64,000 nucleotides of DNA from Streptoalloteichus tenebrarius (GTDB taxonomy: Bacteria > Actinomycetota > Actinomycetes > Mycobacteriales > Pseudonocardiaceae): NCBI RefSeq assembly GCF_024171885.1, contig NZ_JAMTCP010000025.1:34420-98419 (forward strand), read 5' to 3'. This document shows, in pieces, positions 29,785-38,168 of the stretch. Numbering within the stretch: position 1 is the first letter of the stretch; every line of letters starts with the position of its first letter. The notes under the pieces were generated by a model. The model was not told the origin of the DNA. It ran no database searches and saw nothing but the letters and a program-made list of their open reading frames with translations. The translations under genes were made by a program, and so were the position numbers.

Positions 29785-30558
29785 GTGAGCGACTACCAGC
29801 ACATCCTCGTCCGGCGGGACGGCGACGTCGCGCGGGTCACGATGAACCGGCCGGAGCGGCGCAACGCGTTGTCGGCGGAGCTGCTCACCGAGCTGCGCGC
29901 CGCGTTCGAGGAGATCTCCGCGAGTGACGCGAGCGGCGTGGTGTTGGCCGGCAACGGGCCGGTCTTCTCGGCGGGCCACGACTTCGCCGACGTCGTGGGT
30001 CGGGACGTCGACGGTGTGCGCGAGCTGCTCAAGCTGTGCACGGACCTGATGCACACGATCCAGTACCTGCCGCAGGTCGTGGTCGCCAGGGTGCACGGCC
30101 TGGCGACGGCGGCCGGGTGCCAGCTCGTGGCGTCCTGCGACCTCGCGGTCGCCGCGGAGTCCGCCGGGTTCGCCCTGCCCGGCGGCAAGGGCGGCTGGTT
30201 CTGCCACACGCCGGCCGTGCCGGTGGCGCGGGCGATCGGCAGGAAGCGGCTGATGGAGATGGCGTTGACCGGCGACGTGGTCGACGCGACCACCGCGGCG
30301 GAGTGGGGCCTGGTCAACCACGTCGTCGCCGACGACGAGCTGGACGAGGCCGTCGACGCGTTGCTCGCGCGCGCCACCCGGGGCAGCCGCGACAGCAAGG
30401 CGATGGGCAAGGCGACCCTGTATGCCCAGCTCGACCGGCCGGAGAAGGACGCGTACGACATCGCCGTGGAGGTCATGGTGGCGACCTCGCAGACCCCGGC
30501 GGCCAAGGAGGGCATGACGGCCTTCCTGGAGAAGCGCCCTCCGGTCTGGCCCGACTAG
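29785..30558 (+). CDS. Enoyl-CoA hydratase/isomerase family protein (ECHDC3-like)
   Basis: A 257-residue crotonase-fold protein. Oxyanion-hole segments are SAGHDFADV and LATAAGCQLVASCDLAVA. The stretch FALPGGKGGWFCHTPAVPVARAIGRK resembles the ECHDC3 subgroup, whose substrate is poorly defined. The GTG start lies 8 bases after a TAACGT -10-like box and has no Shine-Dalgarno, suggesting a leaderless message. Its stop codon TAG is shared with the edge of the IS-derived element that follows. Confidence 0.92.
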   Translation: MSDYQHILVRRDGDVARVTMNRPERRNALSAELLTELRAAFEEISASDASGVVLAGNGPVFSAGHDFADVVGRDVDGVRELLKLCTDLMHTIQYLPQVVVARVHGLATAAGCQLVASCDLAVAAESAGFALPGGKGGWFCHTPAVPVARAIGRKRLMEMALTGDVVDATTAAEWGLVNHVVADDELDEAVDALLARATRGSRDSKAMGKATLYAQLDRPEKDAYDIAVEVMVATSQTPAAKEGMTAFLEKRPPVWPD

Positions 30559-30960
30559 GGCGTGTCTGACTTTTCGGTGACCGGTCGGGTCATCAGGCTG
30601 GCGATCGTGAGGGCGCCGGGTAGGACTGGGCGGTCTTGTCGTAGCGGGTGGCCAGGCCACGCCAGTGCTTGAGGCGGTTGACGCAGCGTTCCACCGTGTT
30701 GCGACCGCGGTGGGCCACCTGGTCGAAGTCCGGCGGCCGGCCACCGCGACTGCCCTTGGCCAGCCGGTTGCGTCACCCGGTCGGCGGCCTGCGGGATCGT
30801 CGTGGTGACGCCTCGGCGGCCGGGAGCTCGCGGATCACCCGGGGATCGTCGTGGGCCTTGTCTGCGAGCAACCCGACGGCAGCAACGGCTCGATCCGGGA
30901 CTGGGCCTGGTCGGTCAGCTCGCCACGACGCACCACGAGATCGATGAGCAAACACGCCCT
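30557..30960 (-). mobile_element. Internally deleted IS5-family-like element with intact terminal repeats
   Basis: A 404-bp segment bounded by perfect 9-bp inverted repeats, AGGGCGTGT (30557-30565) and ACACGCCCT (30952-30960). The minus strand encodes broken pieces of an IS5-type DDE transposase. If the repeats are counted as 7 bp, the flanks CTAG and CTGG differ by one base from a YTAR target duplication. It is inserted at the stop codon of the crotonase gene. It cannot make transposase but could be moved by one supplied in trans. Confidence 0.75.
30561..30950 (-). pseudogene. IS5-family transposase remnant
   Basis: Read on the minus strand, an N-terminal piece (RRGELTDQAQSRIEPLLP) is joined directly to a late piece (LLADKAHDDPRVIREL). 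A C-terminal piece follows, NTVERCVNRLKHWRGLATRY then DKTAQSYP, in other frames before ALTIASLM. About half of the catalytic core is missing and at least two frame breaks are present. Confidence 0.75.
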
Positions 30961-31080
30961 GGCGCGGGGAGACCGCTCGCGCGGGAGCCGCTCGCGACCG
31001 CCGCCGCCGGCGGCGTGGGAGCCGCCCGTCCGGCCCGGTCCCGGGATCTCCCGCGAACCGCTCGCCGACGGCAGAATCCA

Positions 31081-31105
31081 TTAACGGAACGCGTCGTTAA
31101 CGGAA
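31081..31105. promoter_or_regulatory. Repeated TTAACGGAA boxes upstream of the aldehyde dehydrogenase
   Basis: TTAACGGAA occurs at 31081-31089 and 31097-31105, 16 bases apart, and CGTTAACG (31095-31102) is a perfect palindrome. In this GC-rich DNA the cluster stands out. It is a candidate operator or promoter region 30 bases before the gene. No regulator gene is adjacent. Confidence 0.4.
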
Positions 31106-31133
31106 ATGGTCGGTATCGGCGAACGGAGCGCGG

Positions 31134-32681
31134 ATGGACGAGACGAACCTCCCGGCGGACCGGACACGGCGCCTGGTGGGCCGAGTGGTCGCCAGCGGTG
31201 GCACGGAGCCCGCGATCGCGCCGTTCACCGGCCGGCCGCTCGCCGAACTGCCCCAGTCCACCCCGGACGACGTGTCCGAGGCCTACCGGCGCGCCACCGA
31301 GGCCCAGCGCGCGTGGGCCGACGTCCCGGTGCGCGAGCGCGCGGCGGTGTTGCTCCGCTACCACGAGCTGGTGCTCGCCCACCGCGACGAGATCCTCGAC
31401 CTGCTCCAGACGGAGACCGGCAAGGCCAGGTGGCACGCCTACGAGGAGATCGTCATCGCGGCGATCAACGCCCGCTACTACGGCCGGCGCGCGCCGCGCC
31501 TGCTCGCCGCGCACCGGAGGGGCGGCGTCATCCCCCTGCTCACCAGCGCCAGGGAACTGCGCCACCCCAAGGGCGTGGTCGGGCTGGTCTCGCCGTGGAA
31601 CTACCCGGTGGCGCTGGGGATCTCGGACGGGCTGGCCGCGCTCGTGGCCGGGAACGCGATCCTGCACAAGCCGGACAACCAGGGCTCGCTCGCCGTGCTC
31701 CGCTGCGTCGAGCTGCTGCACCAGGCGGGCCTGCCCGAGGGGCTGTGGCAGGTGGTGCTCGGCGACGGCCCGGTCGTCGGGGGCGCGGTCGTCGACATCG
31801 CCGACTACGTCTGCTTCACCGGCTCCACGCGCACCGGGCGCACCGTCGGCCGACGCGCGGGCGAGCGCCTCGTCGGGTGCTCGCTCGAACTGGGCGGCAA
31901 GAACGCCATGCTGGTCCTCGACGACGCGGACGTGAACCGGGCGGCGGAGGGCGCGGTCCGGGCGTGCTTCTCCTCCGCCGGCCAGCTCTGCGTGTCCATC
32001 GAGCGGATCTACGTGGACCGGCGGGTGTGGGACACGTTCGTCCCCGCGTTCCTGCGCCGCGTCAGGGCGATGCGGCTGTCCGCCGGCCTCGACTGGGACG
32101 CGGACATGGGGTCGTTGGTGTCCCGACGGCAGCTCGACGCGGTCACGGCGCACGTGGAGGACGCGGTCGCCAAGGGCGCCACGGTGCTCGCCGGCGGCAG
32201 GGCCCGGCCCGACCTGGGGCCGTACTTCTACGAGCCCACCGTGCTCACCGACGTGACGCCGGACATGGCCTGCTTCGCGGACGAGACCTTCGGCCCGGTC
32301 GTCGCGCTCCACCCGTTCGAGCACATCGAGGAGGCCGTCGCCGCGGCCAACGACACCCCGTACGGGCTCAACGCCAGCGTCTGGACGCGGGACAGGGCGC
32401 GCGGCGCGCGCGTCGCGGCCCGGCTGCGCGCGGGGTCGGTCAACGTCAACGAGGGCTACGCCGCGAGCTACGGCAGCGTGGACGTCCCCATGGGCGGCGT
32501 CGGCGCGTCGGGTGTGGGAAGACGTCACGGCGCGGAGGGCCTGCTGCGGTTCACCGAGGCGCAGGCCGTCGTGACCCAGCACGTGATGGGACTGGGCCGC
32601 CCGCCCGGCGTGAGCTACCCCCTGCTGGCACGCGGTTACGCCCTGCTGCTGCGGGTGCTCCACCGCATCGGGAGGGCGTGA
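31134..32681 (+). CDS. NAD(P)-dependent aldehyde dehydrogenase, succinate-semialdehyde dehydrogenase-like
   Basis: A 515-residue ALDH-superfamily enzyme. It has the cofactor region SPWNYPVALGISDGLAALVAGN, catalytic Glu in LELGGKNAM and catalytic Cys in SSAGQLCVSIER. Overall it resembles mycobacterial GabD2. Substrate assignment is by resemblance only. GGAG lies a few bases before the ATG. The C-terminus carries an extra hydrophobic stretch (YALLLRVLHRIGRA). Confidence 0.88.
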   Translation: MDETNLPADRTRRLVGRVVASGGTEPAIAPFTGRPLAELPQSTPDDVSEAYRRATEAQRAWADVPVRERAAVLLRYHELVLAHRDEILDLLQTETGKARWHAYEEIVIAAINARYYGRRAPRLLAAHRRGGVIPLLTSARELRHPKGVVGLVSPWNYPVALGISDGLAALVAGNAILHKPDNQGSLAVLRCVELLHQAGLPEGLWQVVLGDGPVVGGAVVDIADYVCFTGSTRTGRTVGRRAGERLVGCSLELGGKNAMLVLDDADVNRAAEGAVRACFSSAGQLCVSIERIYVDRRVWDTFVPAFLRRVRAMRLSAGLDWDADMGSLVSRRQLDAVTAHVEDAVAKGATVLAGGRARPDLGPYFYEPTVLTDVTPDMACFADETFGPVVALHPFEHIEEAVAAANDTPYGLNASVWTRDRARGARVAARLRAGSVNVNEGYAASYGSVDVPMGGVGASGVGRRHGAEGLLRFTEAQAVVTQHVMGLGRPPGVSYPLLARGYALLLRVLHRIGRA

Positions 32682-32789
32682 CCAGGGCGCTCGCCGCACC
32701 GGCGACCGATGACTGGCTGTTACACAACAGTCGGTTCGCCGCGAAACACCCCGCATACCTTCGTCGCGATCGACGGAAGGGGAAGCAGG

Positions 32790-33371
32790 GTGAACTTCGG
32801 GGAGTTCGTGGCGGACCGTCGGGAGTCGTTGGTGCGGCGCGCGTGGGCGATGACCGGCAACCGCGCGGACGCGGAGGACCTGGTGCAGACGGCGTTGACC
32901 AACACCTTCGCCGCGTGGGAGCGCCTGCGGGAGCCGGCCGCCGCCGACGCCTACGTGCAGCGTGCGATCACCAACACCTTCGCGTCCTGGCTGCGCCGCA
33001 AGAACCGGCGTTACCAGGAGTTCCCCACCGCCGACCTGCCCGAGCGCCCCGACGAGTGGGACACGCCGGAGGAGATCGCGGCCCGCGACGAGCACGTCCG
33101 GTCGATGGCGGCGCTGCGCGAGGCGCTCGCCGCCCTGACGCCGCGCCAGCGCAGCGCCGTCCTGCTGCGTTACCTTCACGGTCGGACCGAGGCGGAGACC
33201 GCGGAGACGCTCGGCTGTTCGGTGGGCACGGTGAAGAGCACCGTGTGCCGGGCCCTGGCGAGGATGCGGCGCCAGCCCGCCGTGCTGGCGGTGCGGGCGG
33301 AGGGCGGGGTGTTCGCCGCCGAGCCGGCGGGGACCCGGCCGCGGGTGGAGCGGGCCCTGCTGGCCGCGTGA
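32790..33371 (+). CDS. ECF sigma factor, SigE family
   Basis: A 193-residue sigma factor with region 2 (FVADRRESLVRRAWAMTGNRADAEDLVQTAL) and region 4 (LTPRQRSAVLLRYLHGRTEAETAETLGCSVGTVKS). The GTG at 32790 follows GGAAGGGGAAGCAGG. It heads a run of two lipoproteins, a response regulator and a sensor kinase, the same order as sigE-cseA-cseB-cseC of Streptomyces coelicolor, which responds to cell-envelope damage. The C-terminal 25 residues after the HTH are family-variable. Confidence 0.92.
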   Translation: MNFGEFVADRRESLVRRAWAMTGNRADAEDLVQTALTNTFAAWERLREPAAADAYVQRAITNTFASWLRRKNRRYQEFPTADLPERPDEWDTPEEIAARDEHVRSMAALREALAALTPRQRSAVLLRYLHGRTEAETAETLGCSVGTVKSTVCRALARMRRQPAVLAVRAEGGVFAAEPAGTRPRVERALLAA

Positions 33372-33428
33372 CCAGGGCAGGTGTGTGACGCCGCACGGAG
33401 GTGCGGGCTGGACGGGAGAGGCGGGACG

Positions 33429-34079
33429 GTGCGTCGTGGGGTGCGCGGCGCCGTCGGCGTGGGGCTGGCGGCGCTGACGGCGGTCGCCGCCACCGCCTGC
33501 ACGCGTGACCCCGCGCTGCGGTTGGAGGGCGTCGCCCCGTCCTCGCCGGCCGCCCGGCCGTCGGCCGTGCCACCGGACCCGACCGACATCCGCACCGTGG
33601 ACCTGCGCAGCATCCTGCTCGCCGACCCCGGCGTCGGGCCGCTGGTCAAACAGGCGGTCCTCACGTGCGACGCGTGCGGCCAGGAGAAACCGACCTATGT
33701 GGACCTGACGGGGGACCACGTGGAGGACGCCGTCGTCATCATCCGCCAGCCGGAGCGCAGGGACGTGGCGGCCCTCTACGTCTACAGCTTCCAGCGCGGC
33801 GAGATCCGGCAGATCTTCTCCTTCTTCGGCAACGACGACCTGTCGGCGCAGGAGAGCAACGGGGACCTCGTCGTGCGGCACCACGCGGGGGCGGAGGTCG
33901 TGCGGGCCCGGTGGGACGGGCTCTCCCTGTCCGTCGTGGAGCGTTCCGGCGGCCGTCTGGCGCCGACGGGCGGCACCTCCGCCCCGAAGGAGCCGGCGAC
34001 CAGCTCGTCGCCCGCGAAGGAACCGACGCCGAGCGCGTCGCCCGCGAAGGAACCGACGGTGAGGGGGACGACGCGATGA
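33429..34079 (+). CDS. CseA-like lipoprotein, copy 1
   Basis: A 216-residue exported protein with a signal peptide and a cysteine (AATAC, residue about 25) that fits a lipobox loosely. The body shares with the next gene the segments IRTVDLRSILLADP, YVDLTGDHVEDAVV and YVYSFQRGEIRQIF. The C-terminus carries tandem PAKEPT repeats. In the S. coelicolor sigE operon, CseA is a lipoprotein that tempers the kinase signal. This copy is placed accordingly, but family assignment is by context and topology. GTG 33429; the stop overlaps the next ATG by 4 bases. Confidence 0.75.
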   Translation: MRRGVRGAVGVGLAALTAVAATACTRDPALRLEGVAPSSPAARPSAVPPDPTDIRTVDLRSILLADPGVGPLVKQAVLTCDACGQEKPTYVDLTGDHVEDAVVIIRQPERRDVAALYVYSFQRGEIRQIFSFFGNDDLSAQESNGDLVVRHHAGAEVVRARWDGLSLSVVERSGGRLAPTGGTSAPKEPATSSSPAKEPTPSASPAKEPTVRGTTR

Positions 34080-34717
34080 GGCGCGCGCTCGCCGTGCTCG
34101 TGGTCGTGCCACTGGTGCTCGCCGTCGGAGCCTGCGGTCGGCGGCCGGCGTTGCAGGTCGAGGGTTCCGCGCCCAGCGTGACCGCCCGGCCGGTCACCTC
34201 GACCACCTCGGTCCCGCCGCCGCGCCCCAGCAACCCGGACAACATCCGGGAGGTCGACCTGCGGGGCGCGCTGCTGGCCGACCCCCAGGTCTCCCCGTAC
34301 GTCAAGAAGACCCTCAGCCGGTGCGGCGACTGCGGCCTCCAGCAACCGTCCTATGTGGACCTGACACGGGACGGGCGGGAGGACGTGGTCGTCCAGGTCG
34401 TCTCCGGGGCCGAGAACGACACCGAGCGGGACGCCGAGACGGCGTACTACGTCTACAGCGTCCAGAACGGCGAACTCCGGCAGATCTTCGGCGTGACCGG
34501 GACCAGCGCCATGGAGGTGTGGCCGGACAACGGCGACCTGATGCTGTGGCGCGCGTTGTTCGCGCCCGGCGACCCGTACTGTTGCCCGTCCGGCGAGGAG
34601 ACCGTCCGGTACTCGTGGGACGGGAGACGACTGGTGGAGGTCAGGCGGTACCCGGAGCACCGGGCGCCGACGAGTGTCAGACCGACCCCCGTCCCGAAGC
34701 CGAAGGAGAGCCGGTGA
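34076..34717 (+). CDS. CseA-like lipoprotein, copy 2
   Basis: A 213-residue lipoprotein with signal peptide and lipobox LAVGAC. The mature domain is paralogous to copy 1 (IREVDLRGALLADP, YVDLTRDGREDVVV, YVYSVQNGELRQIF). Both copies carry a CxxC pair (CDAC in copy 1, CGDC in copy 2); this copy also has CC in DPYCCPSG, so disulphides are possible. Overlaps of 4 bases at both ends indicate translational coupling with copy 1 and the response regulator. Confidence 0.8.
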   Translation: MRRALAVLVVVPLVLAVGACGRRPALQVEGSAPSVTARPVTSTTSVPPPRPSNPDNIREVDLRGALLADPQVSPYVKKTLSRCGDCGLQQPSYVDLTRDGREDVVVQVVSGAENDTERDAETAYYVYSVQNGELRQIFGVTGTSAMEVWPDNGDLMLWRALFAPGDPYCCPSGEETVRYSWDGRRLVEVRRYPEHRAPTSVRPTPVPKPKESR

Positions 34718-35397
34718 CCCCAGAACCCGCGACCGAGGTGCTGCTCGTGGAGGACGACGCGGTCATCCGCGAGGCGACCCAGCTCGCGCTCGAACGCTAC
34801 GGGTTCCGGGTCAGGACCGCGCCCGACGGGCTGGTCGGCCTGGAGTCGTTCACCTCGGCCCCGCCGGACATCGCGGTCCTCGACATCATGCTCCCGCACC
34901 TGGACGGCATCAGCCTGTGCCGCCGCATCCGTGACGCCTCGGCCGTGCCGGTGCTGCTGCTGTCCGCGCGGTCGGACCCGCTGGACGTCGTGCAGGGGCT
35001 GGAGGCCGGGGCCGACGACTACGTCACCAAGCCGTTCGACACCCAGGTCCTCGTCGCCCGCATCCGCGCGGTGCTGCGCCGTTCCGGCGTCGAACCGGTC
35101 ACCGGACCGGCCGGGGTCGAGGTCTTCGGGGACCTGGAGATCGACCGGGCGGCCATGGAGGTGCGCCGGGGCGGCGAGCTGCTGTCGCTGACGCCCACCG
35201 AGTCGCGCCTGCTGCTGGAGTTCGCCGCCGAGCCGGGCATCGTGCTGTCCAGGGACACGTTGCTGCGCAGGGTGTGGGACTACCCGGCCGGCGGCGACAC
35301 CCGGGTCGTCGACGTGCACGTCCAGCGGCTCAGGGCGAAGATCGGCAAGGAGCGCATCGAGACGGTGCGCGGGTTCGGCTACAAGCTGAGGCGCTGA
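34714..35397 (+). CDS. cseB: OmpR-family response regulator, CseB-like
   Basis: A 227-residue regulator with receiver domain (acidic pocket EDD at 13-15, phospho-acceptor Asp57 in LDIMLPHLDG, conserved Lys in TKPFD) and a winged-helix DNA-binding domain (SLTPTESRLLLEF, VDVHVQRLRAKIG, VRGFGYKLRR). GTG 34714 overlaps the preceding stop. In the cse system it activates the sigE operon promoter; by analogy it may act on the region upstream of 32790. Confidence 0.93.
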   Translation: MTPEPATEVLLVEDDAVIREATQLALERYGFRVRTAPDGLVGLESFTSAPPDIAVLDIMLPHLDGISLCRRIRDASAVPVLLLSARSDPLDVVQGLEAGADDYVTKPFDTQVLVARIRAVLRRSGVEPVTGPAGVEVFGDLEIDRAAMEVRRGGELLSLTPTESRLLLEFAAEPGIVLSRDTLLRRVWDYPAGGDTRVVDVHVQRLRAKIGKERIETVRGFGYKLRR

Positions 35398-35401
35398 CGC
35401 G

Positions 35402-36643
35402 ATGCGACTGTGGGTCCGGCTCTCCGCCGCGATCGCCGGGACGGCCGCGTTCGGCGCCCTGACCCTCGGCTACGCGGTGCACAAGGCGACCGAGCGGAAC
35501 CGGCTCGCCAACGGGCGGCAGCTCATCGACCAGCGCCTCCAGCTCGCCGCCGAGGCCTACCTGGAGCAGGGCGGCACCCCGTTCGGCGTGACCGTCGACG
35601 ACCCCGGCGTGCCACCCGAGCTGGCCGAGGCGGCCCGCGCCGGCAACCGGGCGACCTACCTCCAGGAGACCGACGACGGGCCGCTGCTGTGGGCGGCCAC
35701 GGTCGTCGACGGCGAGATGCTCTCGGTCCGCTCCTCCTACCAGGCGGAACGCGACGCGTTGCGTGAGCTGGACCAGACCCTGACGTTGGCGGGCCTGGTG
35801 ACCGTGGGCGGGGCGAGCCTGCTCGGCGTCCTGCTCGCCGTCGGCATGTCCCGCCGCCTGGGCGCCACGGCGCGCACCGCGCGGCGCATCGCCGAGGGCG
35901 AGCTGGACGCGCGGGTCCGCGACACCATCGGCACCAGGGGCAGGGACGAGGTCGCGGAGCTGGGCACCGCCATCGACGCCATGGCCGCGGCCCTGCACGA
36001 CCGGCTGGAGGCCGAGCGCCGGGTGACCGCCGACATCGCGCACGAGCTGCGCACCCCGGTCACCGGACTGGTCACCGCCGCCGAGCTGCTGCCGCCCGGC
36101 CGGCCCACGGAGCTGGTCCGCGACCGGGTCCGCGTCATGCGCCGGCTGGTGGAGGACGTGCTGGAGGTGGCGAGGCTGGACGCGGGGGCCGAGTCGGTCG
36201 AGGCCGAGGAGGTCCTGCTCAGTGAGGTCGTGCGCGGCGCGGTGGCCGAGTCCACCGAGCCCGGCGGCGAGCCCGCGTCCTCGCTCACCGTCGAGCGGGA
36301 CGCCGTGGTCTCCACCGACCCGCGCCGGGTGCGGCGCATCCTCACCAACCTGCTCGCCAACGCGCACCGGCACGGCGCGCCGCCGGTGGAGGTGCGGGTC
36401 GTGGGCGCGACCGTCGAGGTCCGCGACCACGGGCCGGGGTTCCCCGAGGAGCTGTTGGAGCTGGGGCCGCAGCGCTTCCGCACCGGGGCCAGGGAACGGG
36501 GCAGGGGGCACGGGCTCGGCCTGACCATCGCGAGCGGGCAGGCCGCCGTGCTGGGCGCCCGGCTGACCCTGGCCAACGCCCCCGACGGCGGCGGGCTGGC
36601 CGTGCTCGACCTCCAGCCGCGTCCGGCGGAGCGGCCGGGGTAG
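35402..36643 (+). CDS. cseC: Sensor histidine kinase, CseC-like
   Basis: A 413-residue membrane kinase with two spans (about 7-27 and 125-147) around a roughly 95-residue extracytoplasmic sensor, then HAMP, HisKA with phospho-acceptor His214 (DIAHELRTPVTGL), and HATPase_c (NLLANAHRHG, DHGPGFPEE, GRGHGLGL). It starts 4 bases after the response regulator gene. By analogy with CseC it would sense cell-wall damage or wall-active antibiotics. Confidence 0.93.
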   Translation: MRLWVRLSAAIAGTAAFGALTLGYAVHKATERNRLANGRQLIDQRLQLAAEAYLEQGGTPFGVTVDDPGVPPELAEAARAGNRATYLQETDDGPLLWAATVVDGEMLSVRSSYQAERDALRELDQTLTLAGLVTVGGASLLGVLLAVGMSRRLGATARTARRIAEGELDARVRDTIGTRGRDEVAELGTAIDAMAAALHDRLEAERRVTADIAHELRTPVTGLVTAAELLPPGRPTELVRDRVRVMRRLVEDVLEVARLDAGAESVEAEEVLLSEVVRGAVAESTEPGGEPASSLTVERDAVVSTDPRRVRRILTNLLANAHRHGAPPVEVRVVGATVEVRDHGPGFPEELLELGPQRFRTGARERGRGHGLGLTIASGQAAVLGARLTLANAPDGGGLAVLDLQPRPAERPG

Positions 36644-36657
36644 GTCCCGGTCCCCGT

Positions 36658-36737
36658 CGGTGCTGGGCCAGGGCGGCGCTGGGCCAGGACGGTGCTGGGT
36701 GAGAGCGGTGCTGGATCAGGGCGGTGCTGGATCAGGG
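36658..36737 (+). repeat. Five tandem 16-bp repeats downstream of cseC
   Basis: Consensus CGGTGCTGGGYCAGGG, five units from 36658 to 36737. The last two are identical and the others differ by one to four bases. They begin 14 bases after the kinase stop, so they lie in the 3' untranslated region. Confidence 0.85.
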
Positions 36738-36851
36738 CGGCGCGGCACGACGCGAGGCCCGCGGCCGGACTCGGCTGACGTCGTGTGATCGGCCATCGCC
36801 TGACCGGGGATGACCCGATCGGATGCCGTCGGGGCTGTGGTACCCAACCAC

Positions 36852-37139
36852 ATGCGTCGACGCCGGGCCCGTGAGGCGCCCCTGTGGTGGATTCGGACTG
36901 TCAACGAGGCCGTCGCGCACGGCGTGCCCGACACCAGACTCGGCCGGCCGGACGGCTGGCGGATCGGCGCGCCGGGGACCTACGTCGCGGTGTGCGGTCG
37001 TCCCGTGCTGCCAGCTCCCTCGCACATGAGCCCGTGGGTGCCCCGGTGCGGGCGCTGTCGGTCGTGGGCGCGTCGGTGGGCTGACCTGCCGTGGCCCCAG
37101 CTTCCGTGGCGTGAGCCGGACCTGGACGACGACGACTGA
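36852..37139 (+). CDS. Small actinobacterial protein with CxxC motif
   Basis: A 95-residue basic then acidic protein. The recognisable part is WRIGAPGTYVAVCGRPVLPA, then PRCGRCRSWARRW, ending in DLDDDD. Similar short proteins with a conserved Cys and a CxxC are common and uncharacterised in Pseudonocardiaceae; they may bind zinc. ATG 36852 is chosen, and ATG 36810 would add 14 residues that do not look conserved. Confidence 0.55.
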   Translation: MRRRRAREAPLWWIRTVNEAVAHGVPDTRLGRPDGWRIGAPGTYVAVCGRPVLPAPSHMSPWVPRCGRCRSWARRWADLPWPQLPWREPDLDDDD

Positions 37140-37154
37140 CCACGACGGGCCTGG

Positions 37155-38168
37155 TCACTTCGGGATGAAGTCGTCGACCCGCACCGGCGCCGACAACAGG
37201 CGGTAGCCGTGCATCAGGTCCGCCACGCGCTGGATGCGCACGGAGGTCAGCGTCAGCGGGTAGGCGCCGTGGGCCATCAGCGCTGCGGTGCCGGGGTCGA
37301 TGCCGGCGTAGGTGGGCAGGGTCCTGACCACCTCGGCGCGGTCGGCGCCCCGGTGCTGGGACTCGACCAGCGCCGCGCGGAACGCCGCGAGCGTCCTCGG
37401 GTTGCGCTCGGCGAACCTCCGACCGCAGACGTAGCCGGAGCGCGGCATGTCGGCGGTGGGGCCGGTGGCGGTGTCGGCCAGCAGTCGGGTCCCCGAGGTG
37501 ATCTGGAGACTGGTGATGTAGGGCTCGATCATCCACGCCGCGTCCGCCTCCCCCGAGGTCAGCGCCGCGTTCATGGACTCGAACGGGAGGTGGACCCACT
37601 GGACGTCGCCGGGGCCGACGCCGTGGGAGCCGAGCGCCGCGGAGGTGAGCAGCACCCCGAGCCCCCTGGGGTTGTTCACCGCGATCCTGGGCTTGGGCCT
37701 GTCCCCGAGCTTGCGGTAGGTCGACTGGGCGGGGATCACCAGTCCCGTGGTCAACGGGGCGGACTGGTAGGCCTCCCCGACCAGGCGCAGGTCGGGGTTG
37801 GACCCGTAGTTGGCGAACACCGAGACCCAACTGTCGAACAGCACGTCGACGGGGCCGGAGTCCAGGTCGACCCGGTTCTCCCCCGCCAGGTCCATCTGCA
37901 CCATCTCCAGGCGCAGCCCGTGCCGGGCGAAGATCCCCTCCCGGTCGCCGATGTGCAGCGGGGCCACGTCGGGCACCGGGAGCACGCCCACGCGCACGAC
38001 GTCCTTCTCCGGCCGGTCGGGGTGCGACGCCCCGTCCGGGCGCGGGGCCTCGCCACCGCACCCGCCGAGCAGCCACGCGCCGCCGGCGGCGAGTCCGCCG
38101 GCCAACAGCGTGCGCCGGCTCGTGCCCCGGGTGGTCCCACCGGCGGCCACAGGTCCGCGACTGGTCAT
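37155..38168 (-). CDS. NMT1/THI5-like ABC substrate-binding lipoprotein
   Basis: A 337-residue exported protein. The N-terminus has a twin-arginine-like SRRTLLAGGLAAGG and lipobox LLGGC. The mature part is a periplasmic-binding fold with VVRVGVLPVPDVAPLHIGDREGIFARHGL and repeated ligand-contact segments (DVLFDSWVSVF, EADAAWMIEPYI). This resembles sulfonate/nitrate/thiamine-precursor binding proteins. The ATG at 38168 follows GAGGGGACGGG. No permease or ATPase gene is adjacent, so its transporter is elsewhere or absent. Confidence 0.85.
   Translation of the reverse strand: MTSRGPVAAGGTTRGTSRRTLLAGGLAAGGAWLLGGCGGEAPRPDGASHPDRPEKDVVRVGVLPVPDVAPLHIGDREGIFARHGLRLEMVQMDLAGENRVDLDSGPVDVLFDSWVSVFANYGSNPDLRLVGEAYQSAPLTTGLVIPAQSTYRKLGDRPKPRIAVNNPRGLGVLLTSAALGSHGVGPGDVQWVHLPFESMNAALTSGEADAAWMIEPYITSLQITSGTRLLADTATGPTADMPRSGYVCGRRFAERNPRTLAAFRAALVESQHRGADRAEVVRTLPTYAGIDPGTAALMAHGAYPLTLTSVRIQRVADLMHGYRLLSAPVRVDDFIPK

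Noticed and set aside
31134..32681. Aldehyde dehydrogenase as part of the cse-type operon
   Set aside because: A 108-base gap with its own likely promoter separates it from the sigma gene, and no functional link is evident.
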